A stretch of 64,000 nucleotides of DNA, taken from the NCBI RefSeq assembly GCF_024346135.1, contig NZ_JAGQCJ010000003.1, forward strand, positions 1 through 64,000, given 5' to 3'. How positions within the stretch are numbered: the first letter of the stretch is position 1; every line of letters starts with the position of its first letter. Source of the DNA: Cyanobium sp. CH-040 (GTDB taxonomy: Bacteria > Cyanobacteriota > Cyanobacteriia > PCC-6307 > Cyanobiaceae). The notes beneath the pieces were generated by a model, which was given only the letters and a program-made list of their open reading frames with translations, was not told where the DNA came from and did not search any database. A program made the position numbers and the translations under genes. Positions 24,403 to 34,397 of the stretch are shown in pieces.

Positions 24403-25677
24403 TCAGAGGATCGGCAGGCGCAGCAGCTGGGACCAGAGCTCGGTGCCGGCCTCCAGCGTGCCCAGCTCGGCGGGGATTTCCAGCAGCAGGTCGGCCCCGG
24501 CCAGCGACCCGATGCGCGAGGAGGCCTGGGAGCCGCTCACCCGCGCCAGCAGCGCTCCATCGGCGGCCACCACCAGCGCGGCCCGGGCCAGCTCGGGGCG
24601 GCCGCTGGCCCGCTTCAAATCGGCCTCCAGGCGCACCTTCAGCCGCGGCAGCCGCTGGATCCCGGCGCCCTCCAGCTGCTGCAGCGCCGGCCAGAGCAGC
24701 TGCAGGGCGGTGATCGCCGCCGCCACCGGGTTGCCCGGCAGCCCGAAGAACGGCACCCGCCGGCCCCCGTGCTGCAGATGGCCGAAGGCGAACGGCCGGC
24801 CCGGCTTCAGGAACAGTTTCCAGAAGCCCACCTGCCCCAGCTCGGCCACCAGGGGGCGGATCCAGTCGCTGTCGCCGGCGGACACGCCCCCGGTGCTCAC
24901 CACCACGTCGCAGCAGCCGGCCAGATCCTCCAGGGCCCGGCGCAGGGGCTGGGGCTGATCCACCACCACCCGCTCGGCGGTGACGCCGTAGCCGAGGCGC
25001 TCCAGCAGGGCCCGCAGCAGGGTGGAGTTGCTCTCCCAGATCTGGCCAGCACGCCGGGGAGCGCCGGGCGGCACCAGTTCATCGCCGCTGATCAGCAGGC
25101 CCAGCCGCGGCCGCGCCGCCACCGCCAGGCGCTCCACCCCACAGCTGGCGAGCCGGCCCAGCTCCGCCGCCCCCAGCCGGTAGCCGGCCGGCACCAGCAG
25201 CGCGCCGGCGGCGGCCTCCTCCTCGGGGGCCCGGATCCAGGGGTTGGAACCGCAGTCGCCCGCCAACTCGATCGCCTCGCCATCGGCCTCCTCTAGCACG
25301 CGCACCAGCTCCTGGGGCAGCACCCGGCCACTGCCCTCCGGCACCACGGCGCCGGTGAGGATGCGCACCGCCTGGCCCGGTTCGAGCACCCGGTCGAACG
25401 GCGCGCCCGCCGCCGAGCGTCCCAGCAGCCGCCAGCGCGCACCCCGCGGCGGCACCTCCGCACCGGCGATGGCGTAGCCGTCCATGATCGAGGCCCGGAA
25501 ACCCGGCACCGCCGCCGCAGCCACCGCCGGCGCCGCGGTGACGCGGCCGGCGCAGGCGGCCAGCGGCAGCTCCTCGCACACCCCCAGCGGCTCCAACGTG
25601 TCGAGGATGCGGGCCAGGGCCTGATCGAGGGGCAGGCCCTCGCGGCCATAGGGCTCGGCGGACGCAGCCTCAGCCAT
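24403..25677 (-). CDS. moeA: Molybdopterin molybdenumtransferase MoeA
   Basis: About 424 residues from ATG 25677; in-frame ATGs at 25692 and 25737 exist. MoeA inserts molybdate into adenylated molybdopterin. Motifs seen: [16 protein letters not shown] near the N-terminus, [13 protein letters not shown] in the catalytic domain, and [11 protein letters not shown]. The 5' end overlaps the moaC stop by eight bases, so moaC-moeA is a coupled operon on the minus strand. Confidence 0.93.
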   Translation of the reverse strand: MAEAASAEPYGREGLPLDQALARILDTLEPLGVCEELPLAACAGRVTAAPAVAAAAVPGFRASIMDGYAIAGAEVPPRGARWRLLGRSAAGAPFDRVLEPGQAVRILTGAVVPEGSGRVLPQELVRVLEEADGEAIELAGDCGSNPWIRAPEEEAAAGALLVPAGYRLGAAELGRLASCGVERLAVAARPRLGLLISGDELVPPGAPRRAGQIWESNSTLLRALLERLGYGVTAERVVVDQPQPLRRALEDLAGCCDVVVSTGGVSAGDSDWIRPLVAELGQVGFWKLFLKPGRPFAFGHLQHGGRRVPFFGLPGNPVAAAITALQLLWPALQQLEGAGIQRLPRLKVRLEADLKRASGRPELARAALVVAADGALLARVSGSQASSRIGSLAGADLLLEIPAELGTLEAGTELWSQLLRLPIL

Positions 25678-26203
25678 CGGCCCGCCCGGCATCAGCCGCT
25701 GGCAGGTCGGGCGGCAGGTCGGGATGGCACCAGTCACCGTGGCGGCCGCCGCTCTTGCGCAGCAGCCGCACCGGCCCGATGGTCATGGCCGGATCCACCG
25801 CCTTGAGCATGTCGTAGAGGGTGAGCAGCCCCACCTGCACGGCGGTGAGCGCCTCCATCTCCACCCCGGTGGGGCCGGTGGTGCGGGCCCGGGCCACCAG
25901 CCGCAGGCCGCTGCCGTCGGCGGCGGACTCAATCGTCACGTCCACGCCGGAGAGGGCGATCGGATGGCAGAGCGGGATCAGCTCCCAGGTGCGCTTGGCG
26001 GCCTGGATGGCCGCCACCCGGGCCACCGCCAGCACGTCGCCCTTGGGGGCATGGCCGGCGAGCACCAGCGCCAGGGTCTGCGGGGCCATGGCGATCAGGC
26101 CCTCGGCCTCGGCCTGCCGCCGGCTGGCCGGCCGGTCACCCACCTCCACCATGCGCGCCTCCCCGGAGGCGTTGAGATGGCTCAGCTCCGGCACGGCACC
26201 CAT
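25670..26203 (-). CDS. moaC: Cyclic pyranopterin monophosphate synthase MoaC
   Basis: 177 residues from ATG 26203 ([11 protein letters not shown]). With MoaA it makes cPMP from GTP. Family blocks: [54 protein letters not shown] and the catalytic Lys-Asp in LKAVD. It ends with an unusual His/Pro/Asp-rich tail overlapping moeA. The usual partner moaA is not in this window. Confidence 0.93.
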   Translation of the reverse strand: MGAVPELSHLNASGEARMVEVGDRPASRRQAEAEGLIAMAPQTLALVLAGHAPKGDVLAVARVAAIQAAKRTWELIPLCHPIALSGVDVTIESAADGSGLRLVARARTTGPTGVEMEALTAVQVGLLTLYDMLKAVDPAMTIGPVRLLRKSGGRHGDWCHPDLPPDLPAADAGRADG

Positions 26204-26297
26204 CCGCGGCGTGCCACAGCATGGCGGACGGCGGCGGCTCTCAGGCCAAGGGCGGCGGCGGCGATACTGCCCCCAGCCCCCCAGCCAGCGCGACCCC

Positions 26298-27278
26298 ATG
26301 TCCGCCGCCGCCGCCGGCACGAGCCCCGCAGCGCCGACCACACTGGCGCCGCCCAACTGGGCGGACGATCGCACCCCCCTGGGGCGCCTGATCTCCGGGG
26401 TGCTGGCGGTGGATCCCCTGCGCCGGCTGCTGTTCCTGCAGGCCCGGCGGATGATGATCCGCACCGCCGAGCAGCGCGGCATCCCCTGGCGGGCCCGCCG
26501 CGAGCAGCTGCGGCGTCAGGCCGAGCCCCTGCTGGCGGCCAGCACCAACCCCGCCACCGTCGTGCCCGCCTACTACCGGGCCCGCTTCCACGCCTACGAC
26601 CAGGGCAACCTCTGCTGGGACGCGGCCTGCGAGGCGGAGCAGGCCACCGCCTCGGTGGCACTGCGGGTGTGGAAGAAGGAGCCTCTCAGCCCCGAGACGG
26701 CCGAGGCGCGCATGCGCGACGCGATCTTCGCGGCGATCGCCCCCAGCCTCTCCGGCCCGGTGCGCGAGGCCCTCGATCTGGGCTGCTCGGTGGGCATCAG
26801 CACCCAGCTGCTCAAGACCTGGCTCGAGACCCGCCAGAGCGAGCCGGCCCGCGTCAGCGGTCTCGACCTCTCCCCCCAGATGCTGGCAGTGGCCCGGGTG
26901 CGCGATCCCGAGGGCCGCATCGAGGCCTGGCACCACGCCGCCGCCGAGGCCACCGGCCTGCCGGAGGCCGGCTTCGATCTGATCACCCTGCAGTTCCTCT
27001 GCCACGAGCTGCCGGCCACCGCCACCCGCGCCGTGCTGGCGGAAGCCGCCCGGCTGCTGCGCCCCGGCGGCGTGCTGGCGATGGTCGACCAGGATCCCCA
27101 GTCCCCCACGATCCGCGCCATGCCGGCGCCGCTGGCCACCCTGCTCAAGAGCACCGAGCCCTACCTGGCCGACTACTTCGCCCTCGACATGGAGGCCGCC
27201 CTGCGGCAGGCCGGCTTCGAGGCCATCCGCCGCGTGGCCTCCGACCACCGCCACCGCGTGCTCGTGGCCCGCCGGTGA
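26298..27278 (+). CDS. Class I SAM-dependent methyltransferase
   Basis: 326 residues. Start at ATG 26298; the longer upstream frame overlaps moaC on the other strand and is not family-like. The SAM-binding motif is [11 protein letters not shown] (about 159-169), with an acidic residue in GLDLSPQML and post-motif [13 protein letters not shown]. The first 110 residues, rich in Arg and Tyr, are a family-specific cap. Substrate unknown. The stop overlaps the GTG of the following MFS gene (GTGA), so the two are translationally coupled. Confidence 0.85.
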   Translation: MSAAAAGTSPAAPTTLAPPNWADDRTPLGRLISGVLAVDPLRRLLFLQARRMMIRTAEQRGIPWRARREQLRRQAEPLLAASTNPATVVPAYYRARFHAYDQGNLCWDAACEAEQATASVALRVWKKEPLSPETAEARMRDAIFAAIAPSLSGPVREALDLGCSVGISTQLLKTWLETRQSEPARVSGLDLSPQMLAVARVRDPEGRIEAWHHAAAEATGLPEAGFDLITLQFLCHELPATATRAVLAEAARLLRPGGVLAMVDQDPQSPTIRAMPAPLATLLKSTEPYLADYFALDMEAALRQAGFEAIRRVASDHRHRVLVARR

Positions 27279-28543
27279 CCGCGTCGCGCCGCGCCGCCTT
27301 CCTCTGCGCGTTTCTCACCCTGCTCAACGACCGGCTCAGCGAAACGCTGATCTTTCCGCTGCTGCCGTTCCTGCTGGCGGGCTTCACCGGCGACGGCCGC
27401 GTGCTCGGCCTGCTCACCGGCAGCTACGCCTTCGCCCAGTTCGCCGCCACACCGCTGATCGGCGCCCTCAGCGACCGCTTCGGCCGCCGGCCCGTGATCA
27501 GCGTGTGCGTGGCCGGTTCGGTGCTGGGGCTGGGCCTGTTCGCCCTCACGATCGCCACCGACTGGAGCGCGCTGCCCTGGGCCGCCGGCTCCGCCCTGCC
27601 GCTGAGCCTGCTGTTCGCGGCGCGGCTGATCGATGGAGTGAGCGGCGGCACCGCGGCCACCGCCGGGGCCGTGCTGGCGGATGTGTCGCCGCCGGAGCAG
27701 CGGGCCCGGGCGTTCGGGCTGATCGGGGTGGCCTTCGGCCTGGGCTTCATCCTCGGCCCGGCCCTCGGCGGCCTGCTGGGGCGGGTGCACGTGAACCTGC
27801 CGCTGCTGGTGGCCGTGGCCATCGCCGTGCTCAACCTCACGCTGGTGGTCACCCTGCTGCCGGAAACCCACCCGATCGAGGCCCGCATCCCGCTGCCGCG
27901 CAAACGGGAGCTGCAGCCGTTCACCCAGCTGGCGCGGGTGTTCGTCAACCCCCAGGTGCGGCGGCTGTGCGCGTCCTTCTTCCTCTTCTTCCTGGCCTTC
28001 AACGGCTTCGCCGCCGTGCTGATCCTCTACCTCAAGCAGCAGTTCGGCTGGGGGCCGGGGCTGGCGGGCGCCGCCTTCGTGGTGGTGGGAGTGGTGGCCA
28101 TGGTGGTGCAGGGCGGCCTGATCGGCCCGCTGGTGGCGCACTTCGGCGAGTGGCGCCTCACCATGGCGGGGATCGGCTTCGTGATCGGCGGTGGCCTGCT
28201 GATCCTGCTGGCCACGGCGGAGACCTCCCGCGCCCTGATCTTCCCGGCCGTGTCGCTCCTGGCCCTGGGCACGGGGCTGGTCACGCCCTGTCTGCGCGCC
28301 CAGGTGTCGCGCCGCCTCGACGACAGCGGCCAGGGCGCGGCCCTGGGCAGCCTGCAGGGGCTGCAGAGCCTGGGCAGCTTCATCGGGCCGGCCCTGGCGG
28401 GGCTGGCCTACGAGACCCTCGGCCGCACCAGCCCCTTCTGGCTCGGCCTGGGGCTGCTGCTGGGGGTGGCGGCGATCGTGGCCGGCGGCGCCCGGCGCAT
28501 GGGCGCCGTCAAGCAAACGCGGCACAGGCCAGGCCGCCCGTGA
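27275..28543 (+). CDS. MFS transporter, TetA/drug-efflux-like
   Basis: 422 residues with about twelve hydrophobic helices. The loop 2-3 signature GALSDRFGRRPVIS is characteristic of drug:H+ antiporters, and the helix 5 motif GPALGGLLG fits the 12-TM group. GTG 27275 overlaps the methyltransferase stop. Coupling with a methyltransferase suggests export of a methylated product, but this is inference. Confidence 0.85.
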   Translation: MTASRRAAFLCAFLTLLNDRLSETLIFPLLPFLLAGFTGDGRVLGLLTGSYAFAQFAATPLIGALSDRFGRRPVISVCVAGSVLGLGLFALTIATDWSALPWAAGSALPLSLLFAARLIDGVSGGTAATAGAVLADVSPPEQRARAFGLIGVAFGLGFILGPALGGLLGRVHVNLPLLVAVAIAVLNLTLVVTLLPETHPIEARIPLPRKRELQPFTQLARVFVNPQVRRLCASFFLFFLAFNGFAAVLILYLKQQFGWGPGLAGAAFVVVGVVAMVVQGGLIGPLVAHFGEWRLTMAGIGFVIGGGLLILLATAETSRALIFPAVSLLALGTGLVTPCLRAQVSRRLDDSGQGAALGSLQGLQSLGSFIGPALAGLAYETLGRTSPFWLGLGLLLGVAAIVAGGARRMGAVKQTRHRPGRP

Positions 28544-28559
28544 TTGCTACGGTTCTGCC

Positions 28560-30698
28560 ATGAGCAAAGCCGCGCCCAAGGTCTCCCCGGAGCTCTACAT
28601 CAACCGGGAGCTCAGCTGGATCGAGTTCAACTACCGGGTGCTGGCCCAGGCCCTCGACGAGCACACCCCTCTGCTGGAGCAGGCCAAGTTCAGCGCCATC
28701 TTCAGCAACAACCTCGACGAGTTCTTCATGGTGCGGGTGGCCTCCCTGAAGAGCCAGCTGGAGGCCGGCGTCGCCACTCTCAGCGACGACGGCCTCACCC
28801 CCCACCAGCAGCTGGAGGCGATTCAGCAGAAACTCAGGCCCCTGCTGGATCTGCAGCAGCAGCACTACCGCCATTCGCTCAAGAGTCAGCTGGCGGAACA
28901 CGGCGTTCACCTGATCGACTACGCCAACCTCAACGGCGAGCAGCGGCAGTGGGTGGACGACTACTTCCGCAACGCCGTGTTCCCGGTGCTCACGCCGCTG
29001 GCGGTGGACCCCTCCCATCCCTTCCCGTACATCAGCAACCTCAGCCTCAACGTGGCGGTGCTGGTGCGCGACCCGGACAGCGGCCAGCAGCAGTTCGCGC
29101 GGGTGAAGGTGCCCCAGAAGATCCTGCCGCGCTTCGTGCCCATTCCTCCGAAACTCAGCGGCCGCAGCCCCGAGCCGGTGTTCACGGCGGTGCCCCTGGA
29201 GCAGGTGGTGGCCTTCAACCTCAGCCTGCTCTTCCCCGGCATGAACGTGGAGGGGCACTACTTCTTCCGCGTCACCCGCGACGCCGACCTGGAGCTGCGC
29301 GACCTGGAGGCCGACGACCTCATGGAGGCCCTGGAGGCGGGCCTGCGCAAACGCCGCCGCGGCGGCGAGGTGGTGCGCCTGGAGGTGGCCGACGAGATGC
29401 CGGAGTCGGTGCTGCACCTGCTGATCGAAGGCGCCGACGTGGAAGCCGAGGACGTGTACCGCATCAACGGCCCCCTCGGCCTCGACGACCTCATGGGGCT
29501 GCTGAGCATCCGCCTGCCCCGGCTCAAGGACAAGCCCTTCAGCGGCCGCACGCCGCCCGCCCTGGCCCGCACCCAGAAGAGCCAGCTGGAGGACGGCTCG
29601 ATCAAGCAGGAGGAGTTCGAGAGCATCTTCTCGGTGCTCCGCCGTGGCGATGTGCTGCTGCAGCACCCCTACGACCTGTTCTCGGCCTCGGTGGAGGAGT
29701 TCCTCAACCAGGCCGCCGACGATCCCTCGGTGCTGGCCATCAAGATGACCCTCTACCGCACCTCCAAGGATTCACCGGTGATCGCGGCCCTGATCCGGGC
29801 GGCGGAGAACGGCAAGCAGGTGATGGCCCTGGTGGAGCTCAAGGCTCGCTTCGACGAGGACAACAACATCCAGTGGGCCCGGCAGCTGGAGAGCTCCGGG
29901 GTGCATGTGGTGTACGGCGTGATCGGCCTCAAGACCCACACCAAGATCCTGCTGGTGGTGCGCCGCGAGAAGCGCGGCCTGAACACCTACGTGCACATCG
30001 GCACCGGCAACTACAACTCCAAGACCTCCAGCCTCTACACCGACATCGGCCTGCTCACGGCGCGGCCGGAATTCGGCGCCGATCTGGTGGAGCTGTTCAA
30101 CTATCTCACCGGCTTCTCCAAGCAGCAGAGCTTCCGCCGCCTGCTGGTGGCGCCCGTCACCCTGCGCAAGGGCATGGAGGATCTGATCCGCCGCGAGATC
30201 GAGCACGCCCAGGCGGGGCGCGGCGGCCACATCCGGGCCAAGATGAACGCGCTGGTGGATCCGGCGATCATCGGCCTGCTCTACCAGGCCTCCCAGGCCG
30301 GGGTGACGATCGAGCTGGTGGTGCGGGGCATGTGCTGCCTGCGGCCAGGCCTGGAGGGCATCAGCGACCACATCCGCGTGGTGAGCGTGATCGGCCGGTT
30401 CCTGGAGCACTCGCGGCTGTTCTGGTTCGGCAACGGCGGCGCGCCGGAGATCTTCATCGGCAGCGCCGACTGGATGCCGCGCAACCTCGACCGCCGCGTC
30501 GAGGCGGTGGCGCCGATCGAGGATCCGCTGCTGCGTGAGCAGCTCGAGAAACTGCTGGAGATCTATCTCCACGACACCCGCGCCTGGCACATGGGCCCGG
30601 ATGGCCAGTTCAGCCAGCCCCAGCAGGAGGGCGAGGCACACCTGGCCCAGGCGGAACTGATGGCCCGCTGGCGCGGCGGACTGGCGCCTGCAGCCTGA
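28560..30698 (+). CDS. ppk1: Polyphosphate kinase 1
   Basis: 712 residues, standard length. It makes polyphosphate from ATP reversibly. N-terminal signature YINRELSWIEFNYRVL (about 14-29) and SNNLDEFFMVRV. The phosphorylated His lies in NTYVHIGTGNYN (about 475-486), and the second catalytic His/PLD-like region ends in FIGSADWMPRNLDRRVE. Followed, after an intergenic region, by a sigma factor gene. Confidence 0.97.
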   Translation: MSKAAPKVSPELYINRELSWIEFNYRVLAQALDEHTPLLEQAKFSAIFSNNLDEFFMVRVASLKSQLEAGVATLSDDGLTPHQQLEAIQQKLRPLLDLQQQHYRHSLKSQLAEHGVHLIDYANLNGEQRQWVDDYFRNAVFPVLTPLAVDPSHPFPYISNLSLNVAVLVRDPDSGQQQFARVKVPQKILPRFVPIPPKLSGRSPEPVFTAVPLEQVVAFNLSLLFPGMNVEGHYFFRVTRDADLELRDLEADDLMEALEAGLRKRRRGGEVVRLEVADEMPESVLHLLIEGADVEAEDVYRINGPLGLDDLMGLLSIRLPRLKDKPFSGRTPPALARTQKSQLEDGSIKQEEFESIFSVLRRGDVLLQHPYDLFSASVEEFLNQAADDPSVLAIKMTLYRTSKDSPVIAALIRAAENGKQVMALVELKARFDEDNNIQWARQLESSGVHVVYGVIGLKTHTKILLVVRREKRGLNTYVHIGTGNYNSKTSSLYTDIGLLTARPEFGADLVELFNYLTGFSKQQSFRRLLVAPVTLRKGMEDLIRREIEHAQAGRGGHIRAKMNALVDPAIIGLLYQASQAGVTIELVVRGMCCLRPGLEGISDHIRVVSVIGRFLEHSRLFWFGNGGAPEIFIGSADWMPRNLDRRVEAVAPIEDPLLREQLEKLLEIYLHDTRAWHMGPDGQFSQPQQEGEAHLAQAELMARWRGGLAPAA

Positions 30699-30839
30699 CA
30701 GGCGGGCTGAGCGGAGAGGCGAGAACGGGCATCCCCGAGGGAACGGACAGGCTTGAGGTGGCGTTCGTTACAGGATTGCTGCCGATCCGCAGCATCGGAC
30801 ACCAAAGTCAGAGTCATTCCGACCTCGCCATTTTTTCGA

Positions 30840-30869
30840 TTGACGGCTACTTCGCAATATCTTCAAAAT
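30840..30869 (+). promoter_or_regulatory. Possible sigma-70 promoter upstream of the sigma factor gene
   Basis: TTGACG at 30840-30845 is separated by 18 bases from CAAAAT at 30864-30869, about 70 bases before the GTG start at 30940. The region is markedly A/T-rich for this side of the window. Prediction by eye. Confidence 0.35.
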
Positions 30870-30939
30870 TCCCGCCCCAGCACCGCTGCAACAGTGCTAC
30901 ATTCCGGCCACAATTCATTTCTCCTCGGAGGGCAAGGGT

Positions 30940-31935
30940 GTGGGGACGCCTCTGCGATCCGGCTCCGGCGTCACAGCCAGTGACACCCGGACGCCATCCA
31001 CTAAGTCAACCGGTCAGTCGAACGGGCGAACGGCATCCCGGCCCACCGCCAGGATCAACGCCGATTCCATCGGCTGGTATCTGAGCAACATCGGCCGTGT
31101 GCCACTTCTTACACCGGCCGAAGAAATCGAACTGGCCCATCACGTGCAGGCGGGCAAGCGCCTGCTGGAGCTCGGGGCCGATCAGCTCAACCCCCAGCAG
31201 AAACGCCAGCTGCGCATGGCCCAGCGGGCCCGTGAGCGGATGATGTCCGCCAACCTGCGCCTGGTGGTCAGCGTGGCCAAGAAATATCAGAATCAGGGCC
31301 TCGAACTGCTCGACCTGGTGCAGGAAGGTGCCATCGGCCTGGAGCGGGCGGTGGACAAATTCGATCCGGCCATGGGCTACAAATTCTCCACCTACGCCTA
31401 CTGGTGGATCCGCCAGGGCATGACCCGGGCGATCGACAACAGCGCCCGCACCATCCGCCTGCCGATCCACGTGAGCGAGAAGCTCTCGAAAATGCGGCGG
31501 GTCACCCGCGAGCTCTCCCACCGCCTGGGCCGCCAGCCCAACCGGCTGGAGCTCTCCCATGCCCTCGGCATGACCCCCGATGAGCTGGACGACCTGATCT
31601 CCCAGAGCGCTCCCTGCGCCTCCCTCGATGCCCATGCCCGCGGCGAGGAGGACCGCAGCACCCTGGGCGAGTTGATCGCCGATCCCGCCAGCAATCAGCA
31701 CTTCGACGCCATGGACCGCCATCTCCAGAAGGAGCATCTGGGGTCGTGGCTCTCCCAGCTCAACGAGCGCGAGCAGACGATCATCAAGCTGCGGTTCGGC
31801 CTGGAGGGCAGCGAGCCCCTCACCCTGGCCGAGATCGGCCGGCTGATCAACGTGTCGCGCGAGCGGGTGCGCCAGCTCGAGGCCAAGGCGATCATGAAGC
31901 TGCGGCTGCTCAGTAACCTGCACAAAGCCGCCTGA
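30940..31935 (+). CDS. Group 2 RNA polymerase sigma factor (sigma-70 family)
   Basis: 331 residues. Region 1.2 is DSIGWYLSNIGRVPLL, region 2 includes SANLRLVVSVAKKY and YKFSTYAYWWIRQGMTRAI, and region 4 has LNEREQTIIKLRFGL and the helix-turn-helix LAEIGRLINVSRERVRQLE. It lacks the acidic region 1.1 of the primary sigma, so group 2. GTG 30940 is preceded by GGAG (30928); GTG 30938 is out of frame. Which of the SigB/C/D/E-type groups it belongs to cannot be settled by eye. Confidence 0.92.
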   Translation: MGTPLRSGSGVTASDTRTPSTKSTGQSNGRTASRPTARINADSIGWYLSNIGRVPLLTPAEEIELAHHVQAGKRLLELGADQLNPQQKRQLRMAQRARERMMSANLRLVVSVAKKYQNQGLELLDLVQEGAIGLERAVDKFDPAMGYKFSTYAYWWIRQGMTRAIDNSARTIRLPIHVSEKLSKMRRVTRELSHRLGRQPNRLELSHALGMTPDELDDLISQSAPCASLDAHARGEEDRSTLGELIADPASNQHFDAMDRHLQKEHLGSWLSQLNEREQTIIKLRFGLEGSEPLTLAEIGRLINVSRERVRQLEAKAIMKLRLLSNLHKAA

Positions 31936-31954
31936 CGGGCCCCTGGTTGCGGGA

Positions 31955-32653
31955 TTGACCTGGCCAGGGCTGAACTGGCCCCATCAGGCCCTGGGGGTGG
32001 CGGCGGTGGCCGGATGGCTTGCCCTGCTCGCCAGTTTGGCCGTGGCGGTGCGGCATCGCTTCAACGGCACGGCCACCCCCCACCAGCGCGAATGGAGCCG
32101 CAAGCTGGTGCACATCGGCACCGGCGCGGTGGTGCCGATCGCCTGGGCCTGCGGCATCGCCCGGCCGATCGCCCTGCCGGCCGCCGGGGCGATCACGCTC
32201 CTGGCGGCCCTCAACCATCGCCTGCGGCTGCTGCCCGCGGTGGAGGACGTGGGCCGGGCGAGCTACGGCACCGTGGCCTATGGCGCCTCGATCACCCTGC
32301 TGCTCTGGCTGTACTGGCCCCAGCAGCCTGCGCCGGTGACGGCCGGGGTGCTGGTGATGGCCTTCGGTGACGGCCTCGCCGGCCTGCTGGGACCGCTGGT
32401 GCCCAGTCCCAGCTGGCAGGTGCTGGGTCAGCGCCGCTCCCTGCTGGGCACCACCGTGATGGCCGGCACCAGCCTGCTGGTGCTGGCGCTGCTGCGCAGC
32501 AGCCTGATCCCTCTGGGGCTGGAGGTCCCCACCTGGCCGGCCCTGCTGGGCATCGCCGCCGCCGCCACCCTGCTGGAGCAGATCGCCATCGTCGGCATCG
32601 ACAACCTGACGGTGCCGCTGGGGGTGGCCTGGCTCTGGCAACAGCTCGGCTGA
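31955..32653 (+). CDS. Phytol/diacylglycerol/polyprenol kinase family membrane protein
   Basis: 232 residues with about six hydrophobic segments. RKLVHIGTGAVVPIAW and MAFGDGLAGLLG are the CTP-dependent kinase signature shared by VTE5 phytol kinase and DGK1. In cyanobacteria the likely role is phytol phosphorylation for tocopherol or chlorophyll salvage. The start is TTG 31955; no better start is available. Convergent with the next gene, one base apart. Confidence 0.8.
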   Translation: MTWPGLNWPHQALGVAAVAGWLALLASLAVAVRHRFNGTATPHQREWSRKLVHIGTGAVVPIAWACGIARPIALPAAGAITLLAALNHRLRLLPAVEDVGRASYGTVAYGASITLLLWLYWPQQPAPVTAGVLVMAFGDGLAGLLGPLVPSPSWQVLGQRRSLLGTTVMAGTSLLVLALLRSSLIPLGLEVPTWPALLGIAAAATLLEQIAIVGIDNLTVPLGVAWLWQQLG

Positions 32654-32654
32654 T

Positions 32655-32978
32655 TCAGGCCCGCAGCAGATCCTCGCAGCGGCGCTCCCAGTCGCGGGCG
32701 GTGCCCAGGCCCGCCACCAGCAGCCGGTCGTCGGGTTCCTGGCGCAGCCGCAGCTGCCACTGCCGGATCACGTCGGCGCGCTCCATCCAGGCCTCCATCA
32801 CGGCCTGGTGGATCACCTCCAGGTCCCAGTGCCGCTGCTGACCGATGGCCTGGGCCCAGCTGAGCAGGCCGTCGAGCTGCACGGGCCGGAATCCAGCGAA
32901 GGCCGGACCACTGCGCTGCTCGAGATAGAACAGCTGCAGGGGATCGGATAACCCGCAGAACTGCAGCAGATAGCTCAT
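32655..32978 (-). CDS. Conserved-looking hypothetical protein
   Basis: 107 residues from ATG 32978 (MSYLLQFCGL); the frame runs back to 33083. Helical, with FRPVQLDGLLSWAQAIG and repeated Trp/Arg-Leu pairs. No catalytic motif or membrane segment. Likely a small cyanobacterial protein of unknown function. Confidence 0.65.
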   Translation of the reverse strand: MSYLLQFCGLSDPLQLFYLEQRSGPAFAGFRPVQLDGLLSWAQAIGQQRHWDLEVIHQAVMEAWMERADVIRQWQLRLRQEPDDRLLVAGLGTARDWERRCEDLLRA

Positions 32979-33127
32979 GGCGCTCCTGCGACTGACGTGC
33001 ATCGACGCTATGGAGTCGGCACAAGAATTCTGTTCAGGAAGAACAGTTCTTTGCACGATGTTGCAGGCTTCGTTGTCTGGCACTCACGCCAATCGAGTGC
33101 CAGATGCTGATGCTGAGCGCCAGGCGT

Positions 33128-34222
33128 TCACACGGTGAGCGCCTGGCGCTCGACAGCCCCCCCGGCCCCGGCCGAGGCCCGCACCGCGGCGGCCAGTCCG
33201 GCCAGCACTTCCGCGGTGGCGGCCAGATCGATGCAGGCATCGGTGATGCTCTGGCCGTAGGTGAGGGCAGCGAGGTCGGCGCCGAGCTTCTGGTTGCCGG
33301 CCACCAGATGGCTCTCGAGCATCACGCCCATGACGTGGCGGGAGCCCGCCCGCACCTGGTCAGCCACCCGGGCGGCCACCTCCGACTGGCGGCGGTAGTC
33401 CTTGTTGGAATTGCCGTGGCTGCAGTCCACCATCAGCCGGGAGGGCAGACCCGCCGCCTCCAGGGCCGCCGCGGCCGCCTCGATCGCCTCCGGGTGGTAG
33501 TTGGTGCCGTGCTTGCCGCCCCGCAGCACCACGTGGCCGTCGGGGTTGCCGGTGGTGGTCACGATCGAGGCGTAGCCGTCGCGGTTGATGCCCAGGAAAT
33601 GGTGCGGGCGCGCCGCGGCCTCCACCGCGTTCACGGCCGTGGCGATGCTGCCGTCGGTGCCGTTCTTGAAGCCGATCGGCATCGACAGGCCCGAGGCCAT
33701 CTCGCGGTGGGTCTGGCTCTCGGTGGTGCGGGCGCCGATGGCGGTCCAGCTGATCAGATCGGCGATGTACTGGGGCACCACCGGATCCAGCAGTTCGGTG
33801 GCCGCCGGCAGGCCCAGTTCCGACACGTGCAGCAGCAGCGAGCGGGCCAGGCGCAGGCCGGTGTTGATGTCGTAGCTGCCGTCGAGGTGGGGGTCGTTGA
33901 TCAGGCCCTTCCAGCCCACGGTGGTGCGGGGCTTCTCGAAGTACACCCGCATCACCACCTCGAGGTCGGCCGCATGGCGCTGACGCGCCTCGGCGATGAA
34001 GGCGGCGTACTCCTTGGCGGCCGACACGTCGTGCACCGAGCAAGGACCGACGATCACCAGCAGGCGCTGATCCCGGCCATGGAGGATGTCCTGGATGCGC
34101 TGGCGGGCCAGCTGCACGGTGTCGGCCGACCGGTCGGTGATCGGCAGGTCCCGATGCAGCACGGCGGGCGGCACCAGGGGCCGCGTCTCCACCACATGGA
34201 GGTCGCTGGTGGTGGGGTGCAT
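33128..34222 (-). CDS. 3-deoxy-7-phosphoheptulonate (DAHP) synthase, class I
   Basis: 364 residues of the AroG/AroF type. First step of the shikimate pathway (PEP + erythrose 4-phosphate). Motifs: [55 protein letters not shown] and SHGNSNKD. Its metal ligands are present (Cys in GPCS, His in SHGNS). Feedback specificity (Tyr or Phe) cannot be read. aroE, a later step, lies about 13.6 kb away. Confidence 0.95.
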   Translation of the reverse strand: MHPTTSDLHVVETRPLVPPAVLHRDLPITDRSADTVQLARQRIQDILHGRDQRLLVIVGPCSVHDVSAAKEYAAFIAEARQRHAADLEVVMRVYFEKPRTTVGWKGLINDPHLDGSYDINTGLRLARSLLLHVSELGLPAATELLDPVVPQYIADLISWTAIGARTTESQTHREMASGLSMPIGFKNGTDGSIATAVNAVEAAARPHHFLGINRDGYASIVTTTGNPDGHVVLRGGKHGTNYHPEAIEAAAAALEAAGLPSRLMVDCSHGNSNKDYRRQSEVAARVADQVRAGSRHVMGVMLESHLVAGNQKLGADLAALTYGQSITDACIDLAATAEVLAGLAAAVRASAGAGGAVERQALTV

Positions 34223-34397
34223 GGGAAACAGGCTGCCGAGCAGGTGCCGCGTTCAGACCCATCACCCTAGTCAGGAGCTGGGCCCCGACCGCTCAGGCCC
34301 CCGGCAAGGCAGGGGCTCCGCCGGGCAATGGCAGCGGTTGCCACCAACAGTCCGGGCCGCGGCCAAGAACAATGGACTCCAAGTGATCCGATCCGGG

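Noticed and set aside
30699-30939. Possible tRNA or small RNA in the ppk1-sigma gap
   Set aside because: No cloverleaf or T-arm consensus could be fitted; the stretch reads better as a promoter region.
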